The notes: generated by a model not told the origin, from the sequence alone. Shown: positions 1 through 7,971, counted from the stretch's first letter. The stretch: DNA of 64,000 bases from Orenia metallireducens (GCF_001693735.1 NZ_LWDV01000009.1:493753-557752); one strand, 5' to 3'. Numbers and translations: made by a program.

Positions 1-1
1 T

Positions 2-937
2 TTGCAACAAAACTTAAAATATAAACAAGCTGTTAAGAGTTTTATCAAATATTTGATAGCTGAACGTGGTTATTCAGAATTAACCATCAAAGAATATCAA
101 TCAGACTTAAATCTATTTGCTAGATACCTTAAAAATGAATTCGATTACAATATTGATAAATTAACTATAGATGAAATCAACCAATTCCAATTAGCGGAAT
201 TTTTAAGTGATATTATCTTAATCAACGACAATTCAGCTGCTACTCGTAATCGAAAATTATATAGTTTACGCTCCTTCTTTAATTTTCTGGTTAAAAGAAA
301 TCTATTAACCTACAATCCCAGCCTATCAATAGATGCTACTAAAGTAAATTTGAAATCTGAACCAGTTTATTTAAAAGGAACTGATATTCAAGATTATCTA
401 AAAGCCATAGAAAATTATAAATCTAAAGCCCAAAGTCGTGATTTAGCCATTAATAAGATGTTTCTATACTGTGGATTACGTATCTCTGAATTGGTAAACT
501 TAAACCTTGATGACATCAACTATGAAGATAAATCTATTAAGTTTTATGGTAAAGGTAATAAAGAGCGTTATGTTCCGTTGCACCAAGAAGTTATCTCAGC
601 TATAAAAAATTACTTGCCAGATAGAGCTCAAATCGAAACCAATAATCAAGATGCCATACAAGCCTTATTCTTATCTAACCGTGGGAATAGAATCAATGTA
701 CGGACAGTTCAGATGATGGTTAAGAAATATGCTAAACTTGCTGGAGTTAAAAACGCCGATGATGTAACTCCTCATAAGCTGCGTCATACTTTCGCTTCTA
801 TGCTCTATAAACAGACAAAAGATTTGAGGATTTTACAAGAATTATTGGGTCATAGCAGTATCTCTACAACCCAAATCTATACCCATACCGATAAAGAAGA
901 ACGTAAACGTGCTGTTGAACAACTACCAGAGCTATAA
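2..937 (+). CDS. Tyrosine recombinase, XerC/XerD type
   Basis: Site-specific recombinase of the phage integrase family; XerC/XerD members resolve chromosome dimers, others act on mobile elements. The N-terminal SAM-like core-binding domain (about residues 8-100) is followed by the catalytic domain with the R-H-R-H-Y set visible: R160 in CGLRISEL, H258 and R261 in HKLRH, H284 in LGHSS, Y293 in IYTH, plus a lysine near 183 in GKGNKERY. About 311 residues is the usual Xer length. The reading frame opens with TTG at base 2, so the ribosome binding site and possibly the true start lie outside the window. Its stop lies one base from the stop of the convergent next gene, with no terminator between. 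Specific Xer identity cannot be settled here. Confidence 0.9.
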   Translation: MQQNLKYKQAVKSFIKYLIAERGYSELTIKEYQSDLNLFARYLKNEFDYNIDKLTIDEINQFQLAEFLSDIILINDNSAATRNRKLYSLRSFFNFLVKRNLLTYNPSLSIDATKVNLKSEPVYLKGTDIQDYLKAIENYKSKAQSRDLAINKMFLYCGLRISELVNLNLDDINYEDKSIKFYGKGNKERYVPLHQEVISAIKNYLPDRAQIETNNQDAIQALFLSNRGNRINVRTVQMMVKKYAKLAGVKNADDVTPHKLRHTFASMLYKQTKDLRILQELLGHSSISTTQIYTHTDKEERKRAVEQLPEL

Positions 938-938
938 A

Positions 939-1391
939 TCACATCTTATGAAAAGCATCCTTTAGAGTATTTTCATAATCTCGAAGATTATAAGTTGCTA
1001 TCATTACTATAGTTTCCATTGTATCTACTAAGAAGTCTTCATCAACATCGTTATAATTTTCACTAACTGTCATGATATCTTCTAAAATAATCTCTAGATT
1101 CTTAATCTCTTCCTCTATCTTATAGATAGGATTTAATTGATAGTTCTGATACTGCTCTATAATAAACTTAACCTCTTCCTCATCTGGAAAGTTATTGATT
1201 AATTCGATATTTAGTTTATTAACCTCTATCATCTTATTTAATAGTTTACTCCCTGTCTGTAACAGTTGTAAATCTTGATATTCTTGATAAATTACGTAGT
1301 CAGATAGGTTTATCATATCTTGTAATAAATTAAATTGTTGATCCATTAATTTTTCATAATCATCTATAATGTTTTCAAAGTCTGTGTCCAT
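939..1391 (-). CDS. Small acidic helical protein, unknown
   Basis: A 150-residue protein rich in Glu, Asp, Asn and Leu, with no signal peptide or membrane segment, predicted from composition to be mainly helical and possibly coiled-coil. I recognise no family. It ends one base from the recombinase stop codon, and a purine-rich ribosome binding site (GAGGTGATAG) precedes the ATG. It is convergent to the recombinase and divergent from the DUF1540 gene, so it is probably monocistronic. Confidence 0.6.
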   Translation of the reverse strand: MDTDFENIIDDYEKLMDQQFNLLQDMINLSDYVIYQEYQDLQLLQTGSKLLNKMIEVNKLNIELINNFPDEEEVKFIIEQYQNYQLNPIYKIEEEIKNLEIILEDIMTVSENYNDVDEDFLVDTMETIVMIATYNLRDYENTLKDAFHKM

Positions 1392-1516
1392 ACTATCACC
1401 TCTATTGTATTTTATTACTACTACTCTTATTTTAGATTACCCTTTATCTTAAGAGCAAATACATTTCCAGTATAAAAAGCTAGTAATTGAACATCATAAT
1501 ATTAGGAGGTGATTTT

Positions 1517-1735
1517 ATGGCAACTATGAAATGTATCGAAGTAGCTTGTAATGTAAGTAATTGCCATTATTACGGAGAGGGAGATATCTGTACAGCAGAC
1601 AGAATTCAAGTAAGTAATACTGAATTTGGAACTAAAATGGAAGATATGGAGGCTGGTAGACTTGATAAGCCTGCTCCATCCTCTAATTCCCACTCTACTC
1701 AATGTGTAACTTTTAAACCTAAACAAAAAAAATAA
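1517..1735 (+). CDS. DUF1540 cysteine-rich protein
   Basis: Seventy-two residues starting at the ATG at 1517, chosen because AGGAGGTGAT lies directly upstream (1504-1513). An upstream in-frame ATG at 1487 would place that ribosome site inside the gene. The protein shows the DUF1540 pattern of spaced cysteines: C-x5-C-x4-C near the N-terminus, then C in GDICTADRI and a last C near the end in QCVTF, probably binding a metal. DUF1540 proteins are common in spore-forming clostridia; their function is unknown. A second member lies at 57228-57503. A hairpin terminator follows at 1748-1780. Confidence 0.8.
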   Translation: MATMKCIEVACNVSNCHYYGEGDICTADRIQVSNTEFGTKMEDMEAGRLDKPAPSSNSHSTQCVTFKPKQKK

Positions 1736-1747
1736 TTTATCATTAAA

Positions 1748-1780
1748 AGAGACGGAGTTATTCAACTCTGTCTCTCTCTT
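1748..1780 (+). terminator. Terminator after DUF1540 gene
   Basis: Twelve-base arms AGAGACGGAGTT and AACTCTGTCTCT (one G-T pair) around a 4-base loop, followed by a pyrimidine-rich CTCTTTATCTTT run. It overlaps the 3' end of the small gene on the opposite strand. Confidence 0.7.
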
Positions 1781-1913
1781 TATCTTTAACTATTAATAAT
1801 TTATATATCTCTTTGAGTTCAGCTTCTTCAAAAGCTGTTATTTGATTCTTATCCCGTTTAGCCTTTAAATTTTTAGCAACTCTAATTATATGTTCTATTT
1901 CGCTTTCTTTCAT
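1758..1913 (-). CDS. Small charged protein of 51 residues
   Basis: Starts MKESEIEHIIRVAKNL and ends KDKERDRVE. The ATG at 1913 is preceded by GGGGGAGGAGGT, a strong ribosome binding site, which is the main reason to call it. The protein is strongly charged and helical, with no cysteine and no membrane segment. The size and charge resemble small sporulation-type regulators, but I see no Spo0E signature (SxxLD). Function unknown. It ends inside the terminator hairpin of the DUF1540 gene. Confidence 0.5.
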   Translation of the reverse strand: MKESEIEHIIRVAKNLKAKRDKNQITAFEEAELKEIYKLLIVKDKERDRVE

Positions 1914-2000
1914 ACCTCCTCCCCCTTAATAAATACTACTTAATCCAATATATTTGAGAGAAAGTAATTTCGTTACTATTATCAACTGTTAATAATGGCT

Positions 2001-2030
2001 AAAAAGGTAACCTATATAGGCTACCTTTTT
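2001..2030 (-). terminator. Terminator of the DUF5667 gene
   Basis: AAAAAGGTA and TACCTTTTT arms with extra CC/GG pairing around a TATATA loop, 35 bases beyond the stop of the minus-strand gene at 2065. Confidence 0.7.
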
Positions 2031-2064
2031 ACAGTTAATTATTAGAATTTAGTTTAATGTTTAC

Positions 2065-2517
2065 TCAATTAAAGAAGTTATTAACCTTCTCTTTTAAGCC
2101 TTCAACCGATAAATTCTGTTCAGCTATTAAGTTAGTTATCTCTTTTATTGTATTGTTTATTTCTACTTTAATCTTCTTAAATTCCTCGCTATTAACCACA
2201 TGTTCTTTAGATAATTTAAGACCTTCTGAAAAATCCTGTAAGGCTTCTTTGAATAATTCTTCAGCCTTGTCATTCTTATCCTTTTTAAACATATCCTTTG
2301 CCTCTAACAACCTCTCATAAGAGTTTCTAAACTTTAATTTAACCTTACTCTCCTTAGAAGCAAATAGGTAAGCTATACTCTCTCCTGTCTTATCTAAAAA
2401 ATAAAAAGGAGAATCAGGACTAAGCCCCTTTTTGGGTAAAGGTTCTTCTTCTTTAGCTAGGACAGGAATAGTAATTAAGATAAATATTAATGTGATTATG
2501 ATTGTTCTCTTAAGCAA
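2065..2517 (-). CDS. Secreted DUF5667-type protein
   Basis: An exported protein of about 150 residues. I place the start at TTG 2517 (MLKRTIIIT...), six bases after GGGAGGTG; a longer frame from GTG 2547 would put the ribosome site inside the gene. The N-terminus is a signal peptide: KR, a hydrophobic stretch and cleavage after PVLA. The mature part has the DUF5667 pattern: LSPDSPFYFLDK, then a run of charged helices with YERLLEAKDM. This family is found as exported helical proteins in Firmicutes and is of unknown function. The gene is divergent from the flippase gene at 2672. Confidence 0.65.
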   Translation of the reverse strand: MLKRTIIITLIFILITIPVLAKEEEPLPKKGLSPDSPFYFLDKTGESIAYLFASKESKVKLKFRNSYERLLEAKDMFKKDKNDKAEELFKEALQDFSEGLKLSKEHVVNSEEFKKIKVEINNTIKEITNLIAEQNLSVEGLKEKVNNFFN

Positions 2518-2680
2518 CCTCCTCACCTCCCTTATAAGGTATTCCACAGAGATTTGCTTAATCCTCTTAAATTATTTATAATTATTCTTAATCACCTCCG
2601 ATATTTCTTAATAGAAAAAGTAATAATTATAATCACTATCTTAATAAACTATATTATATCTTAATAAAGGAGTGATTATA

Positions 2681-4225
2681 ATAAAGCAACATTCATTAAT
2701 TAAAGGTGCTTTTATCCTAATGATAGCAGGTCTTTTGAATAGAGTTTTAGGATTTATCCTAAGAATCATATTAGTTAGGATAATTGGTGATGAAGGATTA
2801 GGACTATTTCAGATGGTCTTTCCTATCTTTGTAACCTGTTCTATAATTACCACTCTAGGCTTGCCTGTGGCAATCTCTAAATTCGTGTCTGAGGAGGTTG
2901 CTCAAAATAGATATCGGAATGCCTTGAAGATGTTTAAGATTTCATTAATAATCGTAATAGGTAGTAGTGTATTATTAGTATCTTTATTTGTTAAAAATAC
3001 AGATTTTATTGCAAATAATTTATTAAATGATAATAGAACAAATCATATCCTTTTAGCAATTACACCTGCCCTATTTTTTGTTAGTATCTCATCAATCTTA
3101 AGAGGTTTCTTTCAAGGTTTAAGAGTTATGACACCAACAGCCATTTCACAAATTATCGAACAGATAGCTAGAATGACTATCACTTTATTACTATTATTAA
3201 AGTTAATGGATAACTCTTTAAAATCTAAAACTCTAGCACCAGCAATTGGAACATCAGCAGGAGAATTTGTAGGGCTATTAACTCTAGCAGTTATCTTTAT
3301 ATATTACTTACCTCAGCTACGTAAATATAGAGATAACAGAAAAGCTGAATCTACAATGACTATTCTTAAAAACTTGATGAAATTCGGTATACCTATTACT
3401 ATTGGTAAGATAGTAGCTTCATTAATGTATACTATAGAGGCAATGACAATTCCAGGGAAATTACAACAGATTGGTTATAGTGTCTCTGAAGCTACATCTT
3501 TATATGGGCAATTGTCAGGGATGGTCTTGCAACTTGTCTATTTACCTACTATTATTACTATATCCTTAAGCTCTAATCTCGTTCCAGCAATCTCTGAATC
3601 TTTAGCCCAAAATAATAAACATGCTATTAGAAAGAGAGCTCAAGAAGCTATTAGACTGACCTTCTATTTTGGACTACTGGCTGTCAGTATTCTCTTTATA
3701 GTTCCTAATGAAATCTGTGATCTCTTCTTTAATCATCCTCAGAGTGGAGATGTTTTAAGAATAATAGCAATTCCAGCTATCTTCTTATACTTATCACAAA
3801 TTTCTGGAGGGATATTACAAGGTTTAGGTGAACCAAATCTAGTGGTAAAGAACTCTGTTATTGGATTGCTAGCAGAGTTGGGGCTGATTTATTCTATTGT
3901 TTATTTCCCCTCTACCCTTGCCTTTCAGATAATTACTCTAGCAATTGGTATTAGATATTTAATCATTGCTTTTCTGAATTTCAAATCAATCTCTAAATTT
4001 GTAAAATTAAAGCTTCCTATTAATCATCTGTTTATTAAACCAATATTGGCAAATACTATAGTCTTCTTAACACTAAGACAAATTTATCAGATCGTTAATT
4101 ATATCTCTTCTAATCCTATCTTAAGTTTAGGTACTTCCATTCTAATGAGTAGCCTCTTTTATTTTTCCTTCTTGGTCTGGACAAATGGAATCAGTATCGA
4201 GGATTTTAAAAAAATAACTAAATAA
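2681..4225 (+). CDS. spoVB: SpoVB/MurJ-like lipid flippase
   Basis: Polytopic membrane protein of the MOP superfamily, polysaccharide biosynthesis/SpoVB branch, which flips lipid-linked cell-wall precursors; SpoVB serves spore cortex synthesis. About 515 residues with roughly 14 hydrophobic segments. The N-terminus KQHSLIKGAFILMIAGLLNR matches the family pattern KGA-LxxAGLxxRxLGF. Start choice is odd: the frame opens at GTG 2672, but AAAGGAG (2666-2672) overlaps that codon, so initiation is more likely at ATA 2678 or 2681, or ATT 2675. No ATG or TTG start is well placed. Which member of the SpoVB/YtgP/MurJ group this is remains open. A bidirectional terminator follows at 4281. Confidence 0.8.
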   Translation: MKQHSLIKGAFILMIAGLLNRVLGFILRIILVRIIGDEGLGLFQMVFPIFVTCSIITTLGLPVAISKFVSEEVAQNRYRNALKMFKISLIIVIGSSVLLVSLFVKNTDFIANNLLNDNRTNHILLAITPALFFVSISSILRGFFQGLRVMTPTAISQIIEQIARMTITLLLLLKLMDNSLKSKTLAPAIGTSAGEFVGLLTLAVIFIYYLPQLRKYRDNRKAESTMTILKNLMKFGIPITIGKIVASLMYTIEAMTIPGKLQQIGYSVSEATSLYGQLSGMVLQLVYLPTIITISLSSNLVPAISESLAQNNKHAIRKRAQEAIRLTFYFGLLAVSILFIVPNEICDLFFNHPQSGDVLRIIAIPAIFLYLSQISGGILQGLGEPNLVVKNSVIGLLAELGLIYSIVYFPSTLAFQIITLAIGIRYLIIAFLNFKSISKFVKLKLPINHLFIKPILANTIVFLTLRQIYQIVNYISSNPILSLGTSILMSSLFYFSFLVWTNGISIEDFKKITK

Positions 4226-4280
4226 GTTTAAGACTAAGCTTAAGTAAAAATAATTTCGCTAAAATTTAGCCTTAAATAAC

Positions 4281-4306
4281 AAAAGAGCAGGTAACCTGCT
4301 CTTTTT
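4281..4306. terminator. Bidirectional terminator
   Basis: Perfect palindrome AAAAGAGCAGG-TA-CCTGCTCTTTT with a T run on the plus side and an A run on the other. It lies between the convergent flippase and NhaC genes and can serve both. Confidence 0.85.
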
Positions 4307-4313
4307 AAAATTA

Positions 4314-5687
4314 CTACTTATTTACTTTTTCCATAGTAAAGCCAGTATAAGCATAAATAATAGAGATGATTGGTGTAATTAGACATAAGAATGAATAAGG
4401 TAGATATTCTAATACAGTTACATTTAAGGTATTAGCTATAAAAGCTCCACTCAATCCCCAGGGTACTATAGCATTAAATAATGTCCCTGAATCCTCTAAT
4501 ACTCTAGAGAGATTCTTAGGATGTAAGTTCAATTTTTTATAAGCATTAGCATACATCTTCCCTGGTAAGATAATGGATAGATATTGGTCTGCTAACAGAA
4601 CATTTACCCCTAAACAGGTTAATACAGTAACTAGGACAAGGTTTCCTTGGCTCTTTACCATAGTGGATATCTTCTTTAAAATCACCTTTAGTACCTTAGT
4701 CTTATCAAGTACCCCTCCAAAGGAAAGAGAGATTAAGATCAAAGAGACCGACCAGAGCATATTATGTAATCCACCTCTAGTTAAGAGCTTATCAATAAAC
4801 TCTACCCCACTTTGACTCTGATAGCCATAGTGCATAACATTAATCACTTCTGTTAGACTAGCTCCTTGGAATACCATTCCAAATATTCCACCTAATAATG
4901 TAGCTAAAAGCAAAGTAGGTAAAGCAGGGCATTTCTGTATAGCTAAAAAGACTACTAAGATTGGTGGAATCAATAAGACTGGGCTAATATAAAAAGATTT
5001 ATCTAGATTATTTAAAATGAGATTAATCTTATTGGCATCGATTATTCCTGTTGTATACTTAGCACCTATCACCCAATACAAAATTAAAGATATAATTAGA
5101 CTAGGAGTTACAGTATAAAACATATGTTTAATATGTTCAAATAAAGTACTCTCGGCTACAGCTGGAGCCAAATTGGTAGTATCAGATAATGGAGACATCT
5201 TATCTCCAAAAAAAGCACCAGAGACGATTGCCCCTGTAGTTATAGATAATGGGATATCCAAACTTTGAGCAATACCAATCAAAGCAACACCTACAGTTCC
5301 AACAGTTGTCCAAGAGCTACCTGTAGCTAAAGATACAATCCCGCAGATTAATACTGTAGCTACTAAGAATATCTTTGGCGATAATAGATTCAAGCCATAA
5401 TAAATCATAGTCTGTACTGTCCCACTTAAAATCCAGGTTCCAATCACAGTTCCAACGACCATTAAAATCAAGATAGAAGGCAAGCCGATATTGATTCCTT
5501 TGATGATACTATCCTGTATCTCCTTCCATGAATAACCTAGATATAATGCAACTAAAGCAACTATAGCTGTAGAGAATAATAATGGAATCTGGGGTGCTAC
5601 TTTCAACCCTAAAATCCCTACACTTAAGATTAAAACACTTACTGCAATTACAGTTAAAGCTAAGAGTAGATTTGGTTCCTTGTTCAT
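4314..5687 (-). CDS. nhaC: NhaC-type Na+/H+ antiporter
   Basis: Polytopic carrier of 457 residues with about 11-12 hydrophobic segments, family NhaC (ion transporter superfamily). Diagnostic stretches are ATGSSWTTVGTVGVAL and GDKMSPLSDTTNLAPA, the repeated Ser/Thr and acidic motifs of the two halves. It probably exchanges sodium for protons at the cytoplasmic membrane, though NhaC relatives also carry amino or organic acids. A purine-rich ribosome site (GGGAGATGAAAG) precedes ATG 5687. It appears monocistronic, with a terminator at 4281-4306. Compare the second NhaC-like gene at 44459, which is under a lysine riboswitch; no riboswitch is seen here. Confidence 0.85.
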   Translation of the reverse strand: MNKEPNLLLALTVIAVSVLILSVGILGLKVAPQIPLLFSTAIVALVALYLGYSWKEIQDSIIKGINIGLPSILILMVVGTVIGTWILSGTVQTMIYYGLNLLSPKIFLVATVLICGIVSLATGSSWTTVGTVGVALIGIAQSLDIPLSITTGAIVSGAFFGDKMSPLSDTTNLAPAVAESTLFEHIKHMFYTVTPSLIISLILYWVIGAKYTTGIIDANKINLILNNLDKSFYISPVLLIPPILVVFLAIQKCPALPTLLLATLLGGIFGMVFQGASLTEVINVMHYGYQSQSGVEFIDKLLTRGGLHNMLWSVSLILISLSFGGVLDKTKVLKVILKKISTMVKSQGNLVLVTVLTCLGVNVLLADQYLSIILPGKMYANAYKKLNLHPKNLSRVLEDSGTLFNAIVPWGLSGAFIANTLNVTVLEYLPYSFLCLITPIISIIYAYTGFTMEKVNK

Positions 5688-5726
5688 CTGCTTTCATCTC
5701 CCTTAAAATTAATTTGACATAGAAAA

Positions 5727-5750
5727 GACCTCCTTTATCAGGAGGCCTTT
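5727..5750 (-). terminator. Terminator of rpsN
   Basis: Arms GACCTCC and GGAGGCC (one G-T pair) around a 7-base loop, flanked by an A run that becomes a U run in the minus-strand transcript. It lies 8 bases past the S14 stop. Confidence 0.8.
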
Positions 5751-5757
5751 CATAGAT

Positions 5758-5943
5758 TTACCAACTAGCTTTCTTAACTCCTGGTAATTTACCTTCATGA
5801 GCTAGTTCTCTAAAACAAAGTCTACATAATTCAAATTTACGGATAACACCATGAGGTCGTCCACACTTACGACATCTGTGTTCTTGTCTTGTAGAAAATT
5901 TAGGCTTTCTATTTGCCTTATTTACTTTTGCTTTACGAGCCAC
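5758..5943 (-). CDS. rpsN: Ribosomal protein S14, zinc-binding type
   Basis: A 61-residue type Z S14 of the small ribosomal subunit, ending in the conserved GVKKASW. Four zinc-ligand cysteines are visible: C24, C27, C40 and C43 (CRKC and CRLC). The start is GTG 5943 after GAAGGAGGAAAATT. In Firmicutes this gene normally sits between rplE and rpsH in the spc operon. Here it is alone, with its own terminator and no ribosomal neighbours, so it is either a moved sole copy or a second paralogue. Confidence 0.95.
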   Translation of the reverse strand: MARKAKVNKANRKPKFSTRQEHRCRKCGRPHGVIRKFELCRLCFRELAHEGKLPGVKKASW

Positions 5944-6113
5944 AATTTTCCTCCTTCCTCTTCAAGAAATTATTCTATACTTATCTTGATTAAATTATCA
6001 ACTAGAAAATATCAACTTATTATAACATATATCGTTTTATAATACAAATTTGATTAATATTTAGTCTAAAATTTCTACAATTATCACAAATTAATCAAAT
6101 TATAACCAGTTAA

Positions 6114-6440
6114 TTAAATTAGGGTAATTAAAATACTCACTATTACTATTGGCAATCCGATAATAATTAACTCTAATCCGCTATTTAAACTTCTTCTCTT
6201 ATCTTCCTCTTTCTTAACTTCTTTTTTCCTATTTTCTTTAATTTTAAATAAAAGCTCATCTCTAATAATTAAAAAGGATGCTAAAGCAATCAAAATTAAA
6301 AACTCACTAAATAATGTATCACTTAGCTTTATTAATGTAATAGGTATTTTTCTGATTATAGAAATTAGAAGTAACCCTCCTATAGTAACTCCTGTAAAGA
6401 TAAACCCTGTTATTAATAACTTCTTTATTCTTACCTTCAT
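6114..6440 (-). CDS. Small membrane protein, unknown
   Basis: A 108-residue protein with three hydrophobic segments (about residues 8-28, 40-60 and 88-107) and a highly basic cytoplasmic loop between the second and third (KIKENRKKEVKKEEDKRR). GGAGG precedes the ATG. No family recognised; the small three-helix layout is loosely like DUF3899-type proteins, but I cannot support that. Confidence 0.6.
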   Translation of the reverse strand: MKVRIKKLLITGFIFTGVTIGGLLLISIIRKIPITLIKLSDTLFSEFLILIALASFLIIRDELLFKIKENRKKEVKKEEDKRRSLNSGLELIIIGLPIVIVSILITLI

Positions 6441-6836
6441 TTTAACCTCCTTTAAAGTTTATTATCTATTAATTTAGATTATATATTTTAAATACCTCTT
6501 AATCAAACCTTACTTAGTTAAACAAAGTATATAAATGGCGAAGTAATATATTTTTTGTTAATCACTCACACCTATTTATCTAATACATATTATGTGAATG
6601 GAGTGGGTAAAGAAAAGTAATCCTCTTATTTATTAACATAAATAGAATTATATTCTTCACAGATTTAAAGTCAAGTTCATACTATAATAACAAATAATCG
6701 CAAAAAATCAATGATTAATCACTGCTAATCTAAATTAACAACATTTAATGTTAAAATAGCTATATTTTAGATGTACCACTTGGGTAGTTCTCTGAATATT
6801 ATAAGCTATCAACTTTAATATGAAAGGGGATTATCT
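6441..6836. other. Intergenic leader region of the surface-protein locus
   Basis: About 400 AT-rich bases without a convincing gene. It holds the candidate sigma-K promoter at 6659-6686 and about 140 bases of untranslated leader before the gene at 6837. A short ATG frame near 6598 lacks a ribosome binding site. Confidence 0.5.
6659..6686 (+). promoter_or_regulatory. Sigma-K-like promoter
   Basis: AC at 6659-6660, 17 bases, then CATACTATA at 6678-6686. This matches the Bacillus sigma-K consensus AC-N16/17-CATANNNTA exactly. Sigma-K directs late mother-cell transcription of spore coat and outer-layer genes. It lies about 150 bases upstream of the cysteine-rich protein gene at 6837. The motif is short and A/T-heavy, so a chance match is possible. 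Confidence 0.45.
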
Positions 6837-7904
6837 ATGGATTTTACTACCTTGGTTGATGTGACTATTGAGTTATTTAATATGGACAATAGGCAATTAG
6901 GAGAGCTACAAGATTTTTTACATAATTTAATAGGAAATAAATTAAGAAAGGAGGTAAAATTTCTAATGGATGAAAAGTTAGTTAAGAATAAGAAAGTTGA
7001 ATTAGATTTATCAGATCAAGAAACAGATATTGTTGATTTAACAGAAGATAATTACATTGCAAATCTAACTAAAGTAGATAATTTAACTGAACAGGTTAGG
7101 CAGATACTTGAAGATAATGAAATTATGAATAAGATAGATATTGAAAATATCATTGAGGAAAAACTAAATAACCCTGCAATAACAGATGAATTAAAAGAAT
7201 TAAAGATAGAAGTTAAGGCACTAAAAGAAGAACTACTAAACCAACAAGAATCTATTATTGAAATTGCCCTTAAGAAAATACAAAAAGAGAATCCTTTGAA
7301 AGGAGGTGAAGAAAATATGGCTGATGAGAAAGTAATACTTCAACAAATTGATTGTGAATGTCCTGGCTGTCCAGAAGGATGCCCTGACGAAATTGGTGAT
7401 TTAGAGTTGTGTCAAGAACTTGAAACTATAGAATTCTGTTGCACTTTAGTAATTCCAGATGGTTTCTCAGCTCCAGTAGAACCTTTAACTGTAGCGAATG
7501 TAGCAGAGTATATTGAAGAGAACTTTGACTTGGCTGCTTACTTTGATGAAGACTGTTTTGAATGTACTCCTTTAGAATGTAGGATTAACACTACTTTTGG
7601 AGATATAGCTGTAACTGAAATCTTGATTAAAGGTTGTATTAAGTTTATAGGTGGTATTTGTGTAGCTAGTGATTCGGCACCTGAGACTGGTTCTCAAGCT
7701 CCTGTATGTTGTGAAGGTACTATTTGTGTCCCTGAGCCTACTGCTGTATGCTTTGGAGGCGTTGATGCTAGTTGTGAAAACCTTAGAGTAGTTGATGTTG
7801 ATAATGTAGAAGCAACTAGAGTAGGACTTAGCTGTGGAGATGCTGTTTGGAATGTAACTGGTGAACTTGTATTTGCTTGCGGCCCTTGTGTAGCAAATTC
7901 TTAA
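6837..7904 (+). CDS. Cysteine-rich surface-type protein with nested starts
   Basis: One open frame of 355 codons with three ATG starts, each behind a strong ribosome site. ATG 6837 follows GAAAGGGGA; ATG 6966 (residue 44) follows AAAGGAGGT at 6947-6955; ATG 7317 (residue 161) follows AAAGGAGGTG at 7299-7308. Residues 1-160 are acidic and helical, coiled-coil-like near 120-155. Residues 161-355 form a cysteine-rich domain with about 20 cysteines beginning CECPGCPEGCPDEIGD. That domain is nearly identical to the N-terminal part of the next gene, whose start matches residue 161 here. There is no signal peptide or membrane segment, as in spore coat and exosporium proteins built in the mother cell. 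No known family is recognised. Products of 355, 312 and 195 residues are all plausible. Confidence 0.75.
   Translation: MDFTTLVDVTIELFNMDNRQLGELQDFLHNLIGNKLRKEVKFLMDEKLVKNKKVELDLSDQETDIVDLTEDNYIANLTKVDNLTEQVRQILEDNEIMNKIDIENIIEEKLNNPAITDELKELKIEVKALKEELLNQQESIIEIALKKIQKENPLKGGEENMADEKVILQQIDCECPGCPEGCPDEIGDLELCQELETIEFCCTLVIPDGFSAPVEPLTVANVAEYIEENFDLAAYFDEDCFECTPLECRINTTFGDIAVTEILIKGCIKFIGGICVASDSAPETGSQAPVCCEGTICVPEPTAVCFGGVDASCENLRVVDVDNVEATRVGLSCGDAVWNVTGELVFACGPCVANS
7317..7904 (+). CDS. Internal-start product: cysteine-rich domain alone
   Basis: An alternative 195-residue product starting at the in-frame ATG 7317. The ribosome site AAAGGAGGTG at ideal spacing, and alignment of MADEKVILQQ with the start MTEDRLIIQQ of the paralogue at 7972, support it as a real and perhaps the main start. 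It contains the cysteine-rich domain only. Listed separately because a single-gene annotation would hide it. Confidence 0.6.
   Translation: MADEKVILQQIDCECPGCPEGCPDEIGDLELCQELETIEFCCTLVIPDGFSAPVEPLTVANVAEYIEENFDLAAYFDEDCFECTPLECRINTTFGDIAVTEILIKGCIKFIGGICVASDSAPETGSQAPVCCEGTICVPEPTAVCFGGVDASCENLRVVDVDNVEATRVGLSCGDAVWNVTGELVFACGPCVANS
7353..7881 (+). repeat. Direct repeat, copy 1
   Basis: About 529 bases nearly identical to 8005-8530, including many synonymous positions. The main differences lie near 7555-7610 and one codon near 7760. This indicates recent duplication or gene conversion of the cysteine-rich domain. Confidence 0.9.
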
Positions 7905-7911
7905 TAATTTT

Positions 7912-7940
7912 AAAAGTGTGGGGAATTTCCCACACTTTTA
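7912..7940 (+). terminator. Terminator between the duplicated genes
   Basis: AAAAGTGTGGG and CCCACACTTTT arms around a 6-base loop, followed by ATTTTA. It lies between the two cysteine-rich genes. No convincing promoter is seen in the 30 bases that follow, so the second gene may depend on read-through. Confidence 0.8.
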
Positions 7941-7971
7941 TTTTAAAAATATAATAAGGAGGTAAGATGAA

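Noticed and set aside
6598-6640. A 12-codon ATG frame in the leader of the Cys-rich gene
   Set aside because: No ribosome site and it is very short.
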